DNA from: Haloarcula sp.
Lineage (GTDB): Archaea; Halobacteriota; Halobacteria; Halobacteriales; Haloarculaceae
Direction: 5' to 3'
NCBI GenBank assembly: GCA_028275075.1
Contig: JAQCNK010000135.1
Span: 1-7,165, forward strand
Length of the DNA: 7,165 nucleotides
The first letter of the stretch is position 1. Each line of letters starts with the position of its first letter. Positions 1-5,683 of the stretch are shown piece by piece. The translations under genes were made by a program, and so were the position numbers. The notes below the pieces were generated by a model. It saw nothing but the letters and a program-made list of their open reading frames with translations, had not been told where the DNA came from and did no database searches.

Positions 1-3
1 AGG

Positions 4-522
4 CTACTGCGTCGCTTCGAGCACGACTGTCAACGTCGTCTCGCCCCGCTCTATCGTCGTGGTCACGTCGACTCCGACCGCCAGGATGTGCGTTCGGTCG
101 ACGCGTTCCTGGATGACGACGCTTCGGTTGGTGTGACAGGCGCCAAACTCCCGGCCTGGCCCACCGGGGCAGTTCGCCGACTGCCAGGCCCGGGCCGCCG
201 TCGCATTGTACGTTATTTCGGTGATCGTGCCACGTTCCATCTCGGCGGTGCCGAGTCGGGAGCGAACCGGTTCGAGCGAGCCACGGAACGCCGTCACTGC
301 AGCCGTCCGGTCGGTCCACGCGTACCGTCGTGGGATGGACTCGCTCTCTCTGGTCACGGCGCGATCAAGGACGCGCACGCTGTCGGCCATCGGGTCGTCG
401 ACCGCGCTCGCCGCACGCACGTCGTCGTGGTAGCCGAGCTGGAGATAGGCGAGTACGACTGGGGCGAGTGCGACGGCGACTAACACCGCAGCGACGAGGA
501 CTAACTGGCTGCGTTGGTTCAC
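4..522 (-). CDS. Pilin-like secreted/membrane-anchored protein (DUF7261-like)
   Basis: This 172-residue protein is probably a minor pilin or accessory subunit of the pilus encoded here; its exact role is unknown. Residues 1-6 are short and basic (NQRSQ) and are followed by one hydrophobic segment at about 7-29, then a soluble, probably extracellular domain. N-x-S/T sequons lie at N106 and N132, and two cysteines (C118, C129) could form a disulfide. The start is GTG at 522: it overlaps the previous gene's TGA as GTGA and has a GAGGTG motif 8 bases upstream. A GTG three codons earlier (531) would lie on that motif and is less likely. The gene ends in TAG at 4-6 and is the last of the series that is visible. 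From memory, such proteins are annotated in the DUF7261 family; no search was made. It is firmly coding, with function inferred from position and N-terminus. Confidence 0.85.
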   Translation of the reverse strand: MNQRSQLVLVAAVLVAVALAPVVLAYLQLGYHDDVRAASAVDDPMADSVRVLDRAVTRESESIPRRYAWTDRTAAVTAFRGSLEPVRSRLGTAEMERGTITEITYNATAARAWQSANCPGGPGREFGACHTNRSVVIQERVDRTHILAVGVDVTTTIERGETTLTVVLEATQ

Positions 523-923
523 GCGTACCACACCTCGATTCGGACTGTCCCAGCTCCTGTCGACACCGTGGCTGTCCCCGTCGTTGTACGCCGTGGCACC
601 GCTGTCCCGGCCGATCCATAGGGCGTCCCGACACGAAAGAACACGTTGGCCGGGAGAATTCGCTCGACGCGCCGCTCCAGATTGTCGGATTCGCGGTCGA
701 ACGCTCGCTGGCTCATCATGACCTCCCGAAGCCGAGTCGTCCCATTGTGCCGGGCAGGATCAGTCTGCAGTATCGTCGCCGTGTCTTCGGCGTACGCCGT
801 CAGCTGTGGCCCTCGCGTGTCAGGTGCCGGTGTCACTAATGCAAACCCAAGTGCAACACCCAGAATCAGCGTCGCTCCAAGTGCCACCTCGACGAGCGAC
901 AGCGGTAGTTGTGCTCTAGACAT
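519..923 (-). CDS. Small pilin-like protein with prepilin-type N-terminus (DUF7262-like)
   Basis: This 134-residue protein is probably a structural or minor pilin-like subunit at the cell surface. It begins MSRAQLPLSLVEVALG, so a basic-A-Q motif (possible class III signal peptide cleavage after A4) leads directly into a hydrophobic helix at about 5-31. The SLVEVAL stretch closely resembles the start of bacterial type IV prepilins, including a Glu in the hydrophobic segment. The rest is a short hydrophilic domain with one sequon (N60) and a Gly/Thr/Ser-rich C-terminal region, about 103-126. The ATG at 923 overlaps the previous gene's TAG by 8 bases; a GGTGAC motif at 929-934 is a plausible ribosome binding site. 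From memory this corresponds to DUF7262; the family number was not checked. Filament core versus minor subunit cannot be decided. Confidence 0.85.
   Translation of the reverse strand: MSRAQLPLSLVEVALGATLILGVALGFALVTPAPDTRGPQLTAYAEDTATILQTDPARHNGTTRLREVMMSQRAFDRESDNLERRVERILPANVFFRVGTPYGSAGTAVPRRTTTGTATVSTGAGTVRIEVWYA
531..536 (-). promoter_or_regulatory. Shine-Dalgarno motif for the gene starting at 522
   Basis: On the minus strand these bases read GAGGTG and lie 8 bases before the GTG at 522. They are inside the coding end of the preceding gene. Their position decides between the GTG at 522 and the alternative GTG at 531, which would overlap the motif itself. Confidence 0.6.
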
Positions 924-1596
924 CGACTGTCACCGAAAGCGTCCGCTTGGTCGTCCGCGGCGTCTTGTAACGTATTTCGACCGTGCCGCGCTCGACCCGA
1001 CCCGGTGTCTGGAACTCGAGTTGTGTCGTCCGATACGGTGTCAGACCAACCTCGTAGGTGCCTCGGAGGCCGCTGTCGTTGTGCAGGCGAACCTGCTCGT
1101 TGACCCGTACCGTCCGGACCGCCGCCGTGTCGTTCGGCGAGAAGGTGATCGTCGCGCTCGTGGCCCGGCGCGGCAGTGTGACCTGCCGACTCTCAGGCTT
1201 GATCGTCCGCGCATCTGTTCGCACGATGAGGACGAGTCGCCGAACCGTCGTGCCGCCCGTCGCGTCGCCGGTTGTCGCCACCACGTCACTGTTGAGCGTC
1301 ACCTCGACGGCGTACCCTGTGACCGCGGGCATCTCGTTCCGCAGCGCCTGGCCGTCGAAGGTGTCGACTCGGGAGCCGTTCAGCACGTTCGCTCGCTCGG
1401 TGACGGGACCGTCCGCGGCGACCAGCCGCTCAGCGGTAGCCGTGGCGACCCTTCGTTCGTCGGGCGTCCGCTCGGCGCTTGCGATGGCCGAATTAGCCAG
1501 CCCCAGCCCGAGTGCCGTCACCAGTGTCAGCAGGACGAGCGCCACGGCGACGGCGGGCAATGTGGTCTGTGCCCGAGTCCGGACTGCGGGCTTCAC
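916..1596 (-). CDS. Pilin-like protein, single N-terminal membrane segment (DUF7263-like)
   Basis: This 226-residue protein is probably another surface subunit or assembly factor of the pilus. The N-terminus VKPAVRTRAQTT has several Arg/Lys, then a basic-A-Q motif at 8-10, followed by a hydrophobic helix at about 13-34. The long remainder (about 40-226) is Thr/Val/Arg-rich with alternating hydrophobic residues, which suggests a beta-rich extracellular domain. It carries sequons at N73, N155 and N173. It has no cysteine. The start is GTG at 1596, overlapping the previous TGA as GTGA and preceded by a strong GGAGGAG motif. It ends in TAG at 916-918, inside the next gene's start. The family is probably that recalled as DUF7263; this was not searched. 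Confidence is high that it is a real gene and moderate for a pilus role. Confidence 0.85.
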   Translation of the reverse strand: MKPAVRTRAQTTLPAVAVALVLLTLVTALGLGLANSAIASAERTPDERRVATATAERLVAADGPVTERANVLNGSRVDTFDGQALRNEMPAVTGYAVEVTLNSDVVATTGDATGGTTVRRLVLIVRTDARTIKPESRQVTLPRRATSATITFSPNDTAAVRTVRVNEQVRLHNDSGLRGTYEVGLTPYRTTQLEFQTPGRVERGTVEIRYKTPRTTKRTLSVTVDV

Positions 1597-2042
1597 GGCT
1601 GCTCCTCCTCCAGTCTTACGGTCAGATTGTCCCGTGACCCCGTCACGTCAACTACTGTCTCTGCACCGCTCTCCCACACTCCAGTGACGTTTTGCACCCG
1701 GTCGGGCAAAATCGGGCGGGCGTGGCCGCCGACTTCGTCGTCGGGGTGATGGAGAAGTAGATGCGTGCCGTTGGCCCGGATTCGGTAGCCGGCCCCGTGA
1801 ATTGTTGCCGGGAGATCAACCCGGCGTTTCGCGGTGGCCGCCCGTCCCCGCGGTGGGACCGTTCGCTCTATCTCTGCGGTTGCTTCCGCCAGTGCGCGCT
1901 CGCCCAGTTGCGCCCCCACCGCCCCGCGGTAGGCCGGAACTGATCCGCCGTACAGCACTGTCGTCAACAGTGTGATGTACAACATCACGATAGATAGCGA
2001 GAGCAGCTTCTCGACGACCGTGCTGAGTCCGCGGTTATCCAC
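1593..2042 (-). CDS. Small pilin-like membrane protein, RG-L-S-T-V-V N-terminus
   Basis: This 149-residue protein starts VDNRGLSTVVEKLL. The R-G-L-S motif fits an archaeal class III (PibD) signal peptide with possible cleavage after G5, and the hydrophobic helix spans about 8-31. The soluble part carries sequons at N91, N118 and N139, a short Arg-rich stretch (65-74) and an acidic tail. The start is set at GTG 2042, not at an upstream ATG at 2168: a GGAGGT motif sits 5 bases before 2042, the preceding gene ends 8 bases inside it (TAA 2035-2037), and the extra 42 residues from 2168 are Arg/Ser-rich and look like shadow reading of that gene. A structural or minor pilin is likely; the family number is not recognised with confidence. 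Confidence 0.82.
   Translation of the reverse strand: MDNRGLSTVVEKLLSLSIVMLYITLLTTVLYGGSVPAYRGAVGAQLGERALAEATAEIERTVPPRGRAATAKRRVDLPATIHGAGYRIRANGTHLLLHHPDDEVGGHARPILPDRVQNVTGVWESGAETVVDVTGSRDNLTVRLEEEQP
1602..1611 (-). promoter_or_regulatory. Strong Shine-Dalgarno run for the gene starting at 1596
   Basis: The minus strand reads GGAGGAGGAG and ends 5 bases before the GTG at 1596. The same bases encode the Glu-Glu-Glu run near the C-terminus of the upstream gene, so they serve both purposes. The motif supports the GTG at 1596. Confidence 0.7.
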
Positions 2043-2754
2043 TGGCCACCTCCGTGTTCGTCCGGTGGCGGACCAGCTGTAGCTCCTGGTTGCCTGCGAC
2101 GCTCGCGACGACACTCGGGACGCCGTCACCGTCGATATCTCTCGTGGTCGTCCCAAGCCCACGGCCACGCAGGTGCCGGGCTAGCGGGTCGGGTGTCTCC
2201 GTCTCGATGGCGACGCGGTAATCGGCCCACGGGAGCGAAGTCCGGTTGTGTGTCACGTTGGTCCCCAACCGAGCGGTGACACCGCCGCTCCCGCCGACGG
2301 ACACGTTGCGCTCGCCCAGCATGACCGCGCCAATCAGCAGAGTGTTGTTGTCTCGGGTGACCGTCACTGGCGGGCCCCGGATCAGCCGGGCGTTGCCCGG
2401 TGTCCCTCGCGTGATAGCATCGCCGACGAAGCCGACCCGACTCGACCCCGACGTGTAGACGAGCCCCCCGATGTCGATCTCGCGACGAACGACGCTGCCG
2501 TTCAGGATTCGCAGTTGTCGCTCTACCGTGGCGAGTCGCCCCTCGCTGAACCGTACGTCGATCCGACTCGGACCCGTTTCTTCTACCGGGCGAAACTCGC
2601 TGTCGAGTGCGCTCGCGACGCGGCGCTCGTCGGCCGTCGCGGTCTGCCCGTCGATGATACCGCCAACTACCGTCGATAGCCCGCCCAGCGCGATTGTCGT
2701 AATACCTAAGAGAAGGACAATGCCGACGACGTGGGACTGAGCGCGCCTGCTCAC
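2035..2754 (-). CDS. Pilin-like protein (RAQS-type N-terminus) with a DxDxDG motif
   Basis: This 239-residue protein begins VSRRAQSHVVG, with a basic R-R-A followed by Q: the pattern of haloarchaeal pilins cleaved by PibD, probably after A5. One hydrophobic helix covers about 9-33. The extracellular part is Gly/Val/Arg-rich with sequons at N85, N137, N150, N166 and N170, which suggests glycosylation. Residues 206-211 (DIDGDG) match the DxDxDG calcium-loop pattern. The start is GTG at 2754, whose GTGA overlaps the stop of the TadC-like gene. An in-frame GTG at 2856 would add 34 residues rich in Gly/Arg lying over the TadC gene and was rejected. It comes right after the platform protein, a usual place for pilin-like genes. 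Whether it is the major subunit is unknown. Confidence 0.83.
   Translation of the reverse strand: MSRRAQSHVVGIVLLLGITTIALGGLSTVVGGIIDGQTATADERRVASALDSEFRPVEETGPSRIDVRFSEGRLATVERQLRILNGSVVRREIDIGGLVYTSGSSRVGFVGDAITRGTPGNARLIRGPPVTVTRDNNTLLIGAVMLGERNVSVGGSGGVTARLGTNVTHNRTSLPWADYRVAIETETPDPLARHLRGRGLGTTTRDIDGDGVPSVVASVAGNQELQLVRHRTNTEVASG
2048..2053 (-). promoter_or_regulatory. Shine-Dalgarno motif for the gene starting at 2042
   Basis: The minus strand reads GGAGGT, 5 bases upstream of the GTG at 2042. It is the main reason for choosing this start over the in-frame ATG at 2168. Confidence 0.7.
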
Positions 2755-4640
2755 ACCAACCCCACCCCCGCGAAGACGCCGTAGGCCGCGAGCACCAGCG
2801 CCCCGGAGTGGAGTAGCGCCTCGTAGAACCCCCGGCTGGCTGTGCCGGCAAACCAACCCGAGGACAGCATCGTCGCCTGAGTCACGACGTAGAACCGATA
2901 GCGCTCCCGAGCTGGGTCGATAGCTGTCGGATCAAACGCCATCGTCTCACTGCTAGCGACAGCTGAGAGCTGCGCGAACTCCGAGAGGACGTAGACATTC
3001 ATTGCGACGGTGATCCCGACGACAAGCAGTGCCGTCGTCCACCCGACTGCGACGTACACTAAAAGCGACGAACGAAGCGATTTGCGCTGGTGGTAGAGCC
3101 GTCCTATCTCTGTCTGCAACGTTTCGAACACGTCCTCAGCCTCGCTACCCGCATCAAGCGCCCCGACGACGAGCCCGATGGTCTGTTCGGCCATCGGCGT
3201 CCCGACGCGGTCGACGAAATGATCGAGCGCGGCTGCCCGTCGGTCGTCGGCCGCGTCGACAGGGGTATCGGCCAGCGAGAGCGTAAACGAGAGTGAATCG
3301 ACGTCCTCGGCCAGTGCACCTAGCTGCACGTCCTCGGCGACCCGGCGAACGGCCTGGGGGAACGGCCGTCCCAGCGCGACGTGGCCGGCGACGGCGTGAA
3401 CGAAGTCCTGTATCTCGCGATCTTTCGCGTCGTCGCGCCGCGCTCGGCGGATAGCCACCAGCCCGACGGGGATGCTCACTCCGACGTACGACAGCAAGAG
3501 GACGTTCACGGGTCGATAGCCCAGCGTCCAGAGCCCGCCCGCAAGCGCCAGCCCCAGCGGCAGACAGACCGACAGCGCGCTTGCGGGGTTCGACGCGAGC
3601 GTCTGGACGACTCCGACAGCGCTTTGTGGGCGGCTGTAGCTCGGTGCCGCGGTGTTGCGCGGCCGCAGGCTCGTGACGACGAACGCGGCAGTGAGTCCGG
3701 TCACCAGTACGAACGCTGCGCTCCCGTAGACGACGAGCGTGCGGGTCGAAGTCGTCCCTAGCGGCGTCGCGATGGGCCGGGAGAGTCCTGGCGCGAGCAC
3801 ACTCATAACCGTGATGATGAGAACGAGAAGCACTGGAACCACTAGCAGGACGACGAACAGCTCCGCCAATAGTTCCAGATACCCCGTCGCCCGCTCGTGC
3901 CGACGGCTCTGCTCATGCGAGAGGAGCCGCCCCTCCATTTCGAGATACCCTTCCAGCGCGTCGGCGCTCTGGTTCGCGTGTTCGCGGAACTTCAGTAGGA
4001 ACGGGGCCAGCAGGTCACGTGACGGTGTCTCACTGGCTATCTGTTCGAGACCAACATCGAGGCTACCGGTGAGGGTCCCGCGGTTGAGTACACGCCGAAA
4101 CTCCACGGCTGTCTCCCCGTAGGCTTCCTGTTCGGCAACGGCCCGCAACATCTCCGTGCGGTCGTGGGTCCCCGATGCGAGTACGCGCAGATATCTGACG
4201 GCGCCGGGCAGGGTCGTCGCGATGTCCGCTCCGCGGGCCTGTGCAACCCACGAGAGATATCGGTTGCCTAGCGCCAGAACAAGCCACCGCGACCCGACCC
4301 CGACGGCCAGGGAGAGCACGAGCGCCACGGCCAGCCGAGAGACAGGCGGTAACGCCAGCCGGTTAAGGACCGGAACGCCTTGTCCCAGTGCCGCGATGAG
4401 ACGGTCGAAGGTACTCGCCGGCAGCGCCAGTGTAAGCGCGCCGGCTGTCATACTCGCGGCGACGAGTACGAGCCACGCCAACCCGTATATCCGCGCGAGA
4501 TACAGCCCGAATCCGGTGTCGGGGTGGGCTGCCCGGTATCGCTCCCGCGTCGTGTTGTGACGGTCGTCGTCCGTGTGATGGGCGAAAAGCGCGTACAGCC
4601 CGCGGTCCAGCAGTCCGAGCGTGCGGCCATCAGTCGTCAT
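2751..4640 (-). CDS. Type II/IV secretion F family platform protein (TadC/GspF-like)
   Basis: This 629-residue polytopic membrane protein is the likely inner platform of an archaeal type IV pilus-like machine; it would couple the cytoplasmic ATPase to filament assembly. Hydrophobic segments are visible at about 51-74, 98-125, 255-283, 300-324, 354-374, 378-397, 525-552 and 612-629. Two cytoplasmic helical T2SSF-type domains fit between them: about 140-250 and 400-525, each carrying the pattern of a Pro/Gly-containing helix pair (LPGAVRYLRVLASG; FVHAVAGHVALGRPFPQAV). The length and duplicated layout match haloarchaeal TadC/FlaJ-like proteins. The ATG at 4640 overlaps the ATPase stop by 11 bases and has GGAGGT 8 bases upstream. 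It lies directly downstream of the ATPase, the canonical E-F order. No archaellum accessory genes are nearby, so a pilus is preferred over an archaellum. Confidence 0.93.
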   Translation of the reverse strand: MTTDGRTLGLLDRGLYALFAHHTDDDRHNTTRERYRAAHPDTGFGLYLARIYGLAWLVLVAASMTAGALTLALPASTFDRLIAALGQGVPVLNRLALPPVSRLAVALVLSLAVGVGSRWLVLALGNRYLSWVAQARGADIATTLPGAVRYLRVLASGTHDRTEMLRAVAEQEAYGETAVEFRRVLNRGTLTGSLDVGLEQIASETPSRDLLAPFLLKFREHANQSADALEGYLEMEGRLLSHEQSRRHERATGYLELLAELFVVLLVVPVLLVLIITVMSVLAPGLSRPIATPLGTTSTRTLVVYGSAAFVLVTGLTAAFVVTSLRPRNTAAPSYSRPQSAVGVVQTLASNPASALSVCLPLGLALAGGLWTLGYRPVNVLLLSYVGVSIPVGLVAIRRARRDDAKDREIQDFVHAVAGHVALGRPFPQAVRRVAEDVQLGALAEDVDSLSFTLSLADTPVDAADDRRAAALDHFVDRVGTPMAEQTIGLVVGALDAGSEAEDVFETLQTEIGRLYHQRKSLRSSLLVYVAVGWTTALLVVGITVAMNVYVLSEFAQLSAVASSETMAFDPTAIDPARERYRFYVVTQATMLSSGWFAGTASRGFYEALLHSGALVLAAYGVFAGVGLV

Positions 4641-5190
4641 CGGCTTCTACCTCCAGATGTAGCGGATCCGTCTCACGGCCCTGCCTGCGAAGCCGTTCGA
4701 CGGTTGCCGCCTCGTTGGTTGCCAAGTCGGCTAGGACACCGAACAGCTCCTGGAAGTCGGTGATTCCTTCCCTAACGAGATACTTCACGTACCGGTGGCG
4801 ACGGTGGAACGTCTCCTCGACGGTCTCGGCCGGTTCGTCCCGGAGTGTCGCGAGTCGGTCGAAGATACCGGTCTCGACGCGGCGCCGGTCGTCGCCGAGC
4901 TGCGGGTGGTCGTACCCGAGCTCGAACGATCCGTCCGGGCAGTGCCGACAGAGCGTGTTGTAGTGGATCCGCCTGCCGTCCTTCTCGATAGTCTCACTCT
5001 GGCCGCTGTCGAGTGGTTCGTCGAGGAACTCGACGACCTCGCCCACGTAACGTTGCTCGCCGACGTGGCGCGGGAAGACGACAACATCGATTTCGCTCAG
5101 CAGGTACGTCGGGACGCCCTTCTCGATGATTCGGTTGACGAGTGTCTCGATATCTGCCGCGTGGGTGGTTCCGAGTACGCCATGGCCAGT
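4630..5190 (-). pseudogene. C-terminal remnant of a GspE/TadA/VirB11-type secretion ATPase, split at the His box
   Basis: About 186 residues remain of a hexameric secretion ATPase that powers pilus assembly. Reading leftward from 5190, the frame gives TGHGVLGTTHA, the His-box motif of GspE-type ATPases (TGH..LxTLH in relatives). It is followed by the conserved late core (LVNRIIEKGVPTYLLSEIDVV) and a haloarchaeal-type C-terminal extension with a CxxC (CRHC) and an acidic end. Walker A, Asp box and Walker B, which should lie before the His box, are missing. Beyond 5190 the frame continues 16 unrelated codons to a TGA at 5239-5241 with no ATG or GTG. The first possible start is a GTG at 5046 within RYVGEVVEF, which would leave no catalytic motif. 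Position immediately before a TadC-like gene confirms identity. The break coincides with the start of a lower-GC integrase module, so interruption by integration is likely; a deletion is the alternative. Confidence 0.85.
4649..4654 (-). promoter_or_regulatory. Shine-Dalgarno motif for the TadC-like gene
   Basis: The minus strand reads GGAGGT, 8 bases before the ATG at 4640. It lies within the coding end of the ATPase remnant and supports independent initiation at 4640. Confidence 0.7.
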
Positions 5191-5200
5191 ATAAGGTAGG
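5174..5200. other. Putative attachment-site junction between ATPase gene and integrated element
   Basis: Homology to the ATPase stops at about 5190 and the AT-richer integrase module begins just beyond. The perfect palindrome GCCATGGC (5179-5186) lies in the His-box codons at the border and could be part of a recombination core. The codons here (ACT, CAT, GTA, GGA) are less GC-ending than in the rest of the operon, which would fit a segment brought in by the element. The partner site is not in the window, so core length and exact crossover cannot be stated. Confidence 0.5.
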
Positions 5201-5245
5201 AATCTATTAGTAGATAGAGCCGCTTGGTATAGATAGAGTCACGCA
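5191..5245 (+). promoter_or_regulatory. AT-rich divergent region upstream of the integrase operon; repeats and possible promoter
   Basis: This short region separates the ATPase remnant from the plus-strand operon. It holds a 9-base direct repeat TAGATAGAG (5211-5219 and 5230-5238, 19 bases start to start) and an inverted pair TCTAT/ATAGA (5203-5207 and 5214-5218). TATA-like strings occur at 5204-5213 and 5228-5235. The first would place transcription start about a dozen bases before the ATG at 5246; the second fits better with initiation at the ATG at 5273. No clear Shine-Dalgarno precedes 5246, as is common in haloarchaeal leaderless or short-leader messages. The promoter call is weak; the repeats are exact. 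Confidence 0.4.
5211..5238 (+). repeat. Two 9-base direct repeats TAGATAGAG
   Basis: The copies are at 5211-5219 and 5230-5238, 19 bases apart start to start, close to two helical turns. They lie between the putative attachment junction and the first gene of the integrase operon. They could be arm-type sites for the recombinase or an operator for the ribbon-helix-helix-like protein; only two copies are seen. Confidence 0.45.
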
Positions 5246-5683
5246 ATGGCTGACACAGACAAAAAATCCGCAATGACCTACCCAACCCCTGAGCAGTATC
5301 AGGGGTGGAAAGACGACGCCGAAGAGATGGATATGTCTGTATCTGAGTGGATGCAGGCAATGATTGAAGCCGGTCGCAAGAAGTTTGATGCACAGGTCGA
5401 ACGTGACGAAAGCGCCGAACAACTCCGTAGGCAACGGAACGACCTGAAAACGGAGCTAGACCGCGCCCGTAGCCGAATTGAAGAGCTTGAAACTCAATTA
5501 CATCACGGCGAAAAGGCAGAAATCCGCGAGTTTATCGAAGAGAATCCCGGTGCCACCTTCGAGGACATTACCCGCCACATCATTGATACCGTTCCCGAAC
5601 GGGTGAACCGGCACTTAGACGAACTGGAAGGTGACGCCCTGTATATCGATGATGATGAGTACTACCCGGAGAGTGACAGCTAA
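5246..5683 (+). CDS. RHH-like / coiled-coil / winged-helix-like DNA-binding accessory protein
   Basis: This 145-residue acidic protein is first in the integrase operon. Residues about 10-47 (MTYPTPEQYQGWK...SVSEWMQAMIEAG) resemble a ribbon-helix-helix fold: a short strand, then two helices ending in the typical S-x-S-x-W-x-x-x-M-I-x-x-G pattern. Residues 52-88 form a charged heptad-like coiled coil (EQLRRQRNDLKTEL). Residues 89-140 look like a small winged helix (EIREFIEENPGATFEDITRHI... then LYIDDDEYY as the wing). It could repress the operon or act as an architectural or directionality partner of the integrase. Its stop TAA at 5681-5683 shares one base with the next ATG. The start is ATG 5246; ATG 5273 (Met10) is an alternative. 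It may correspond to one of the small partners of SNJ2-type integrases, by context only. Confidence 0.85.
   Translation: MADTDKKSAMTYPTPEQYQGWKDDAEEMDMSVSEWMQAMIEAGRKKFDAQVERDESAEQLRRQRNDLKTELDRARSRIEELETQLHHGEKAEIREFIEENPGATFEDITRHIIDTVPERVNRHLDELEGDALYIDDDEYYPESDS

Noticed and set aside
646..1749. Long plus-strand open frame of 367 codons
   Set aside because: It lies antisense to two or three well-supported pilin-like genes, its product is Arg/Ser/Cys-rich without hydrophobic or domain pattern, and it has no operon context. It is a shadow caused by high GC.
2126..2851. Minus-strand frame of 241 codons overlapping the RAQS-type pilin-like gene
   Set aside because: Its product is Arg-rich and low in hydrophobic residues; the other frame has the signal motif, membrane helix and a GTGA-coupled start.
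2755..2856. Extended N-terminus for the gene at 2035-2754 starting at 2856
   Set aside because: The extra residues are Gly/Arg-rich and lie over the TadC-like gene; the start at 2754 gives a proper pilin N-terminus.
2751..4640. FlaJ of an archaellum operon
   Set aside because: No archaellin or other archaellum accessory genes are present; the surrounding small pilin-like genes fit a separate pilus-type system.
4630..5046. Treating the 138-residue frame from the GTG at 5046 as an independent small gene
   Set aside because: Homology to the ATPase continues without a break upstream of this GTG to about 5190, so the GTG is an internal Val codon.
5100..5245. A tRNA gene as the integration target
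   Set aside because: No cloverleaf-like sequence or tRNA 3' end could be found next to the integrase operon; the flanking sequence is ATPase coding sequence.
5097..5393. Minus-strand frame of 98 codons spanning the junction
   Set aside because: It is out of frame with the ATPase remnant, antisense to the RHH-like gene, and shows no family pattern.
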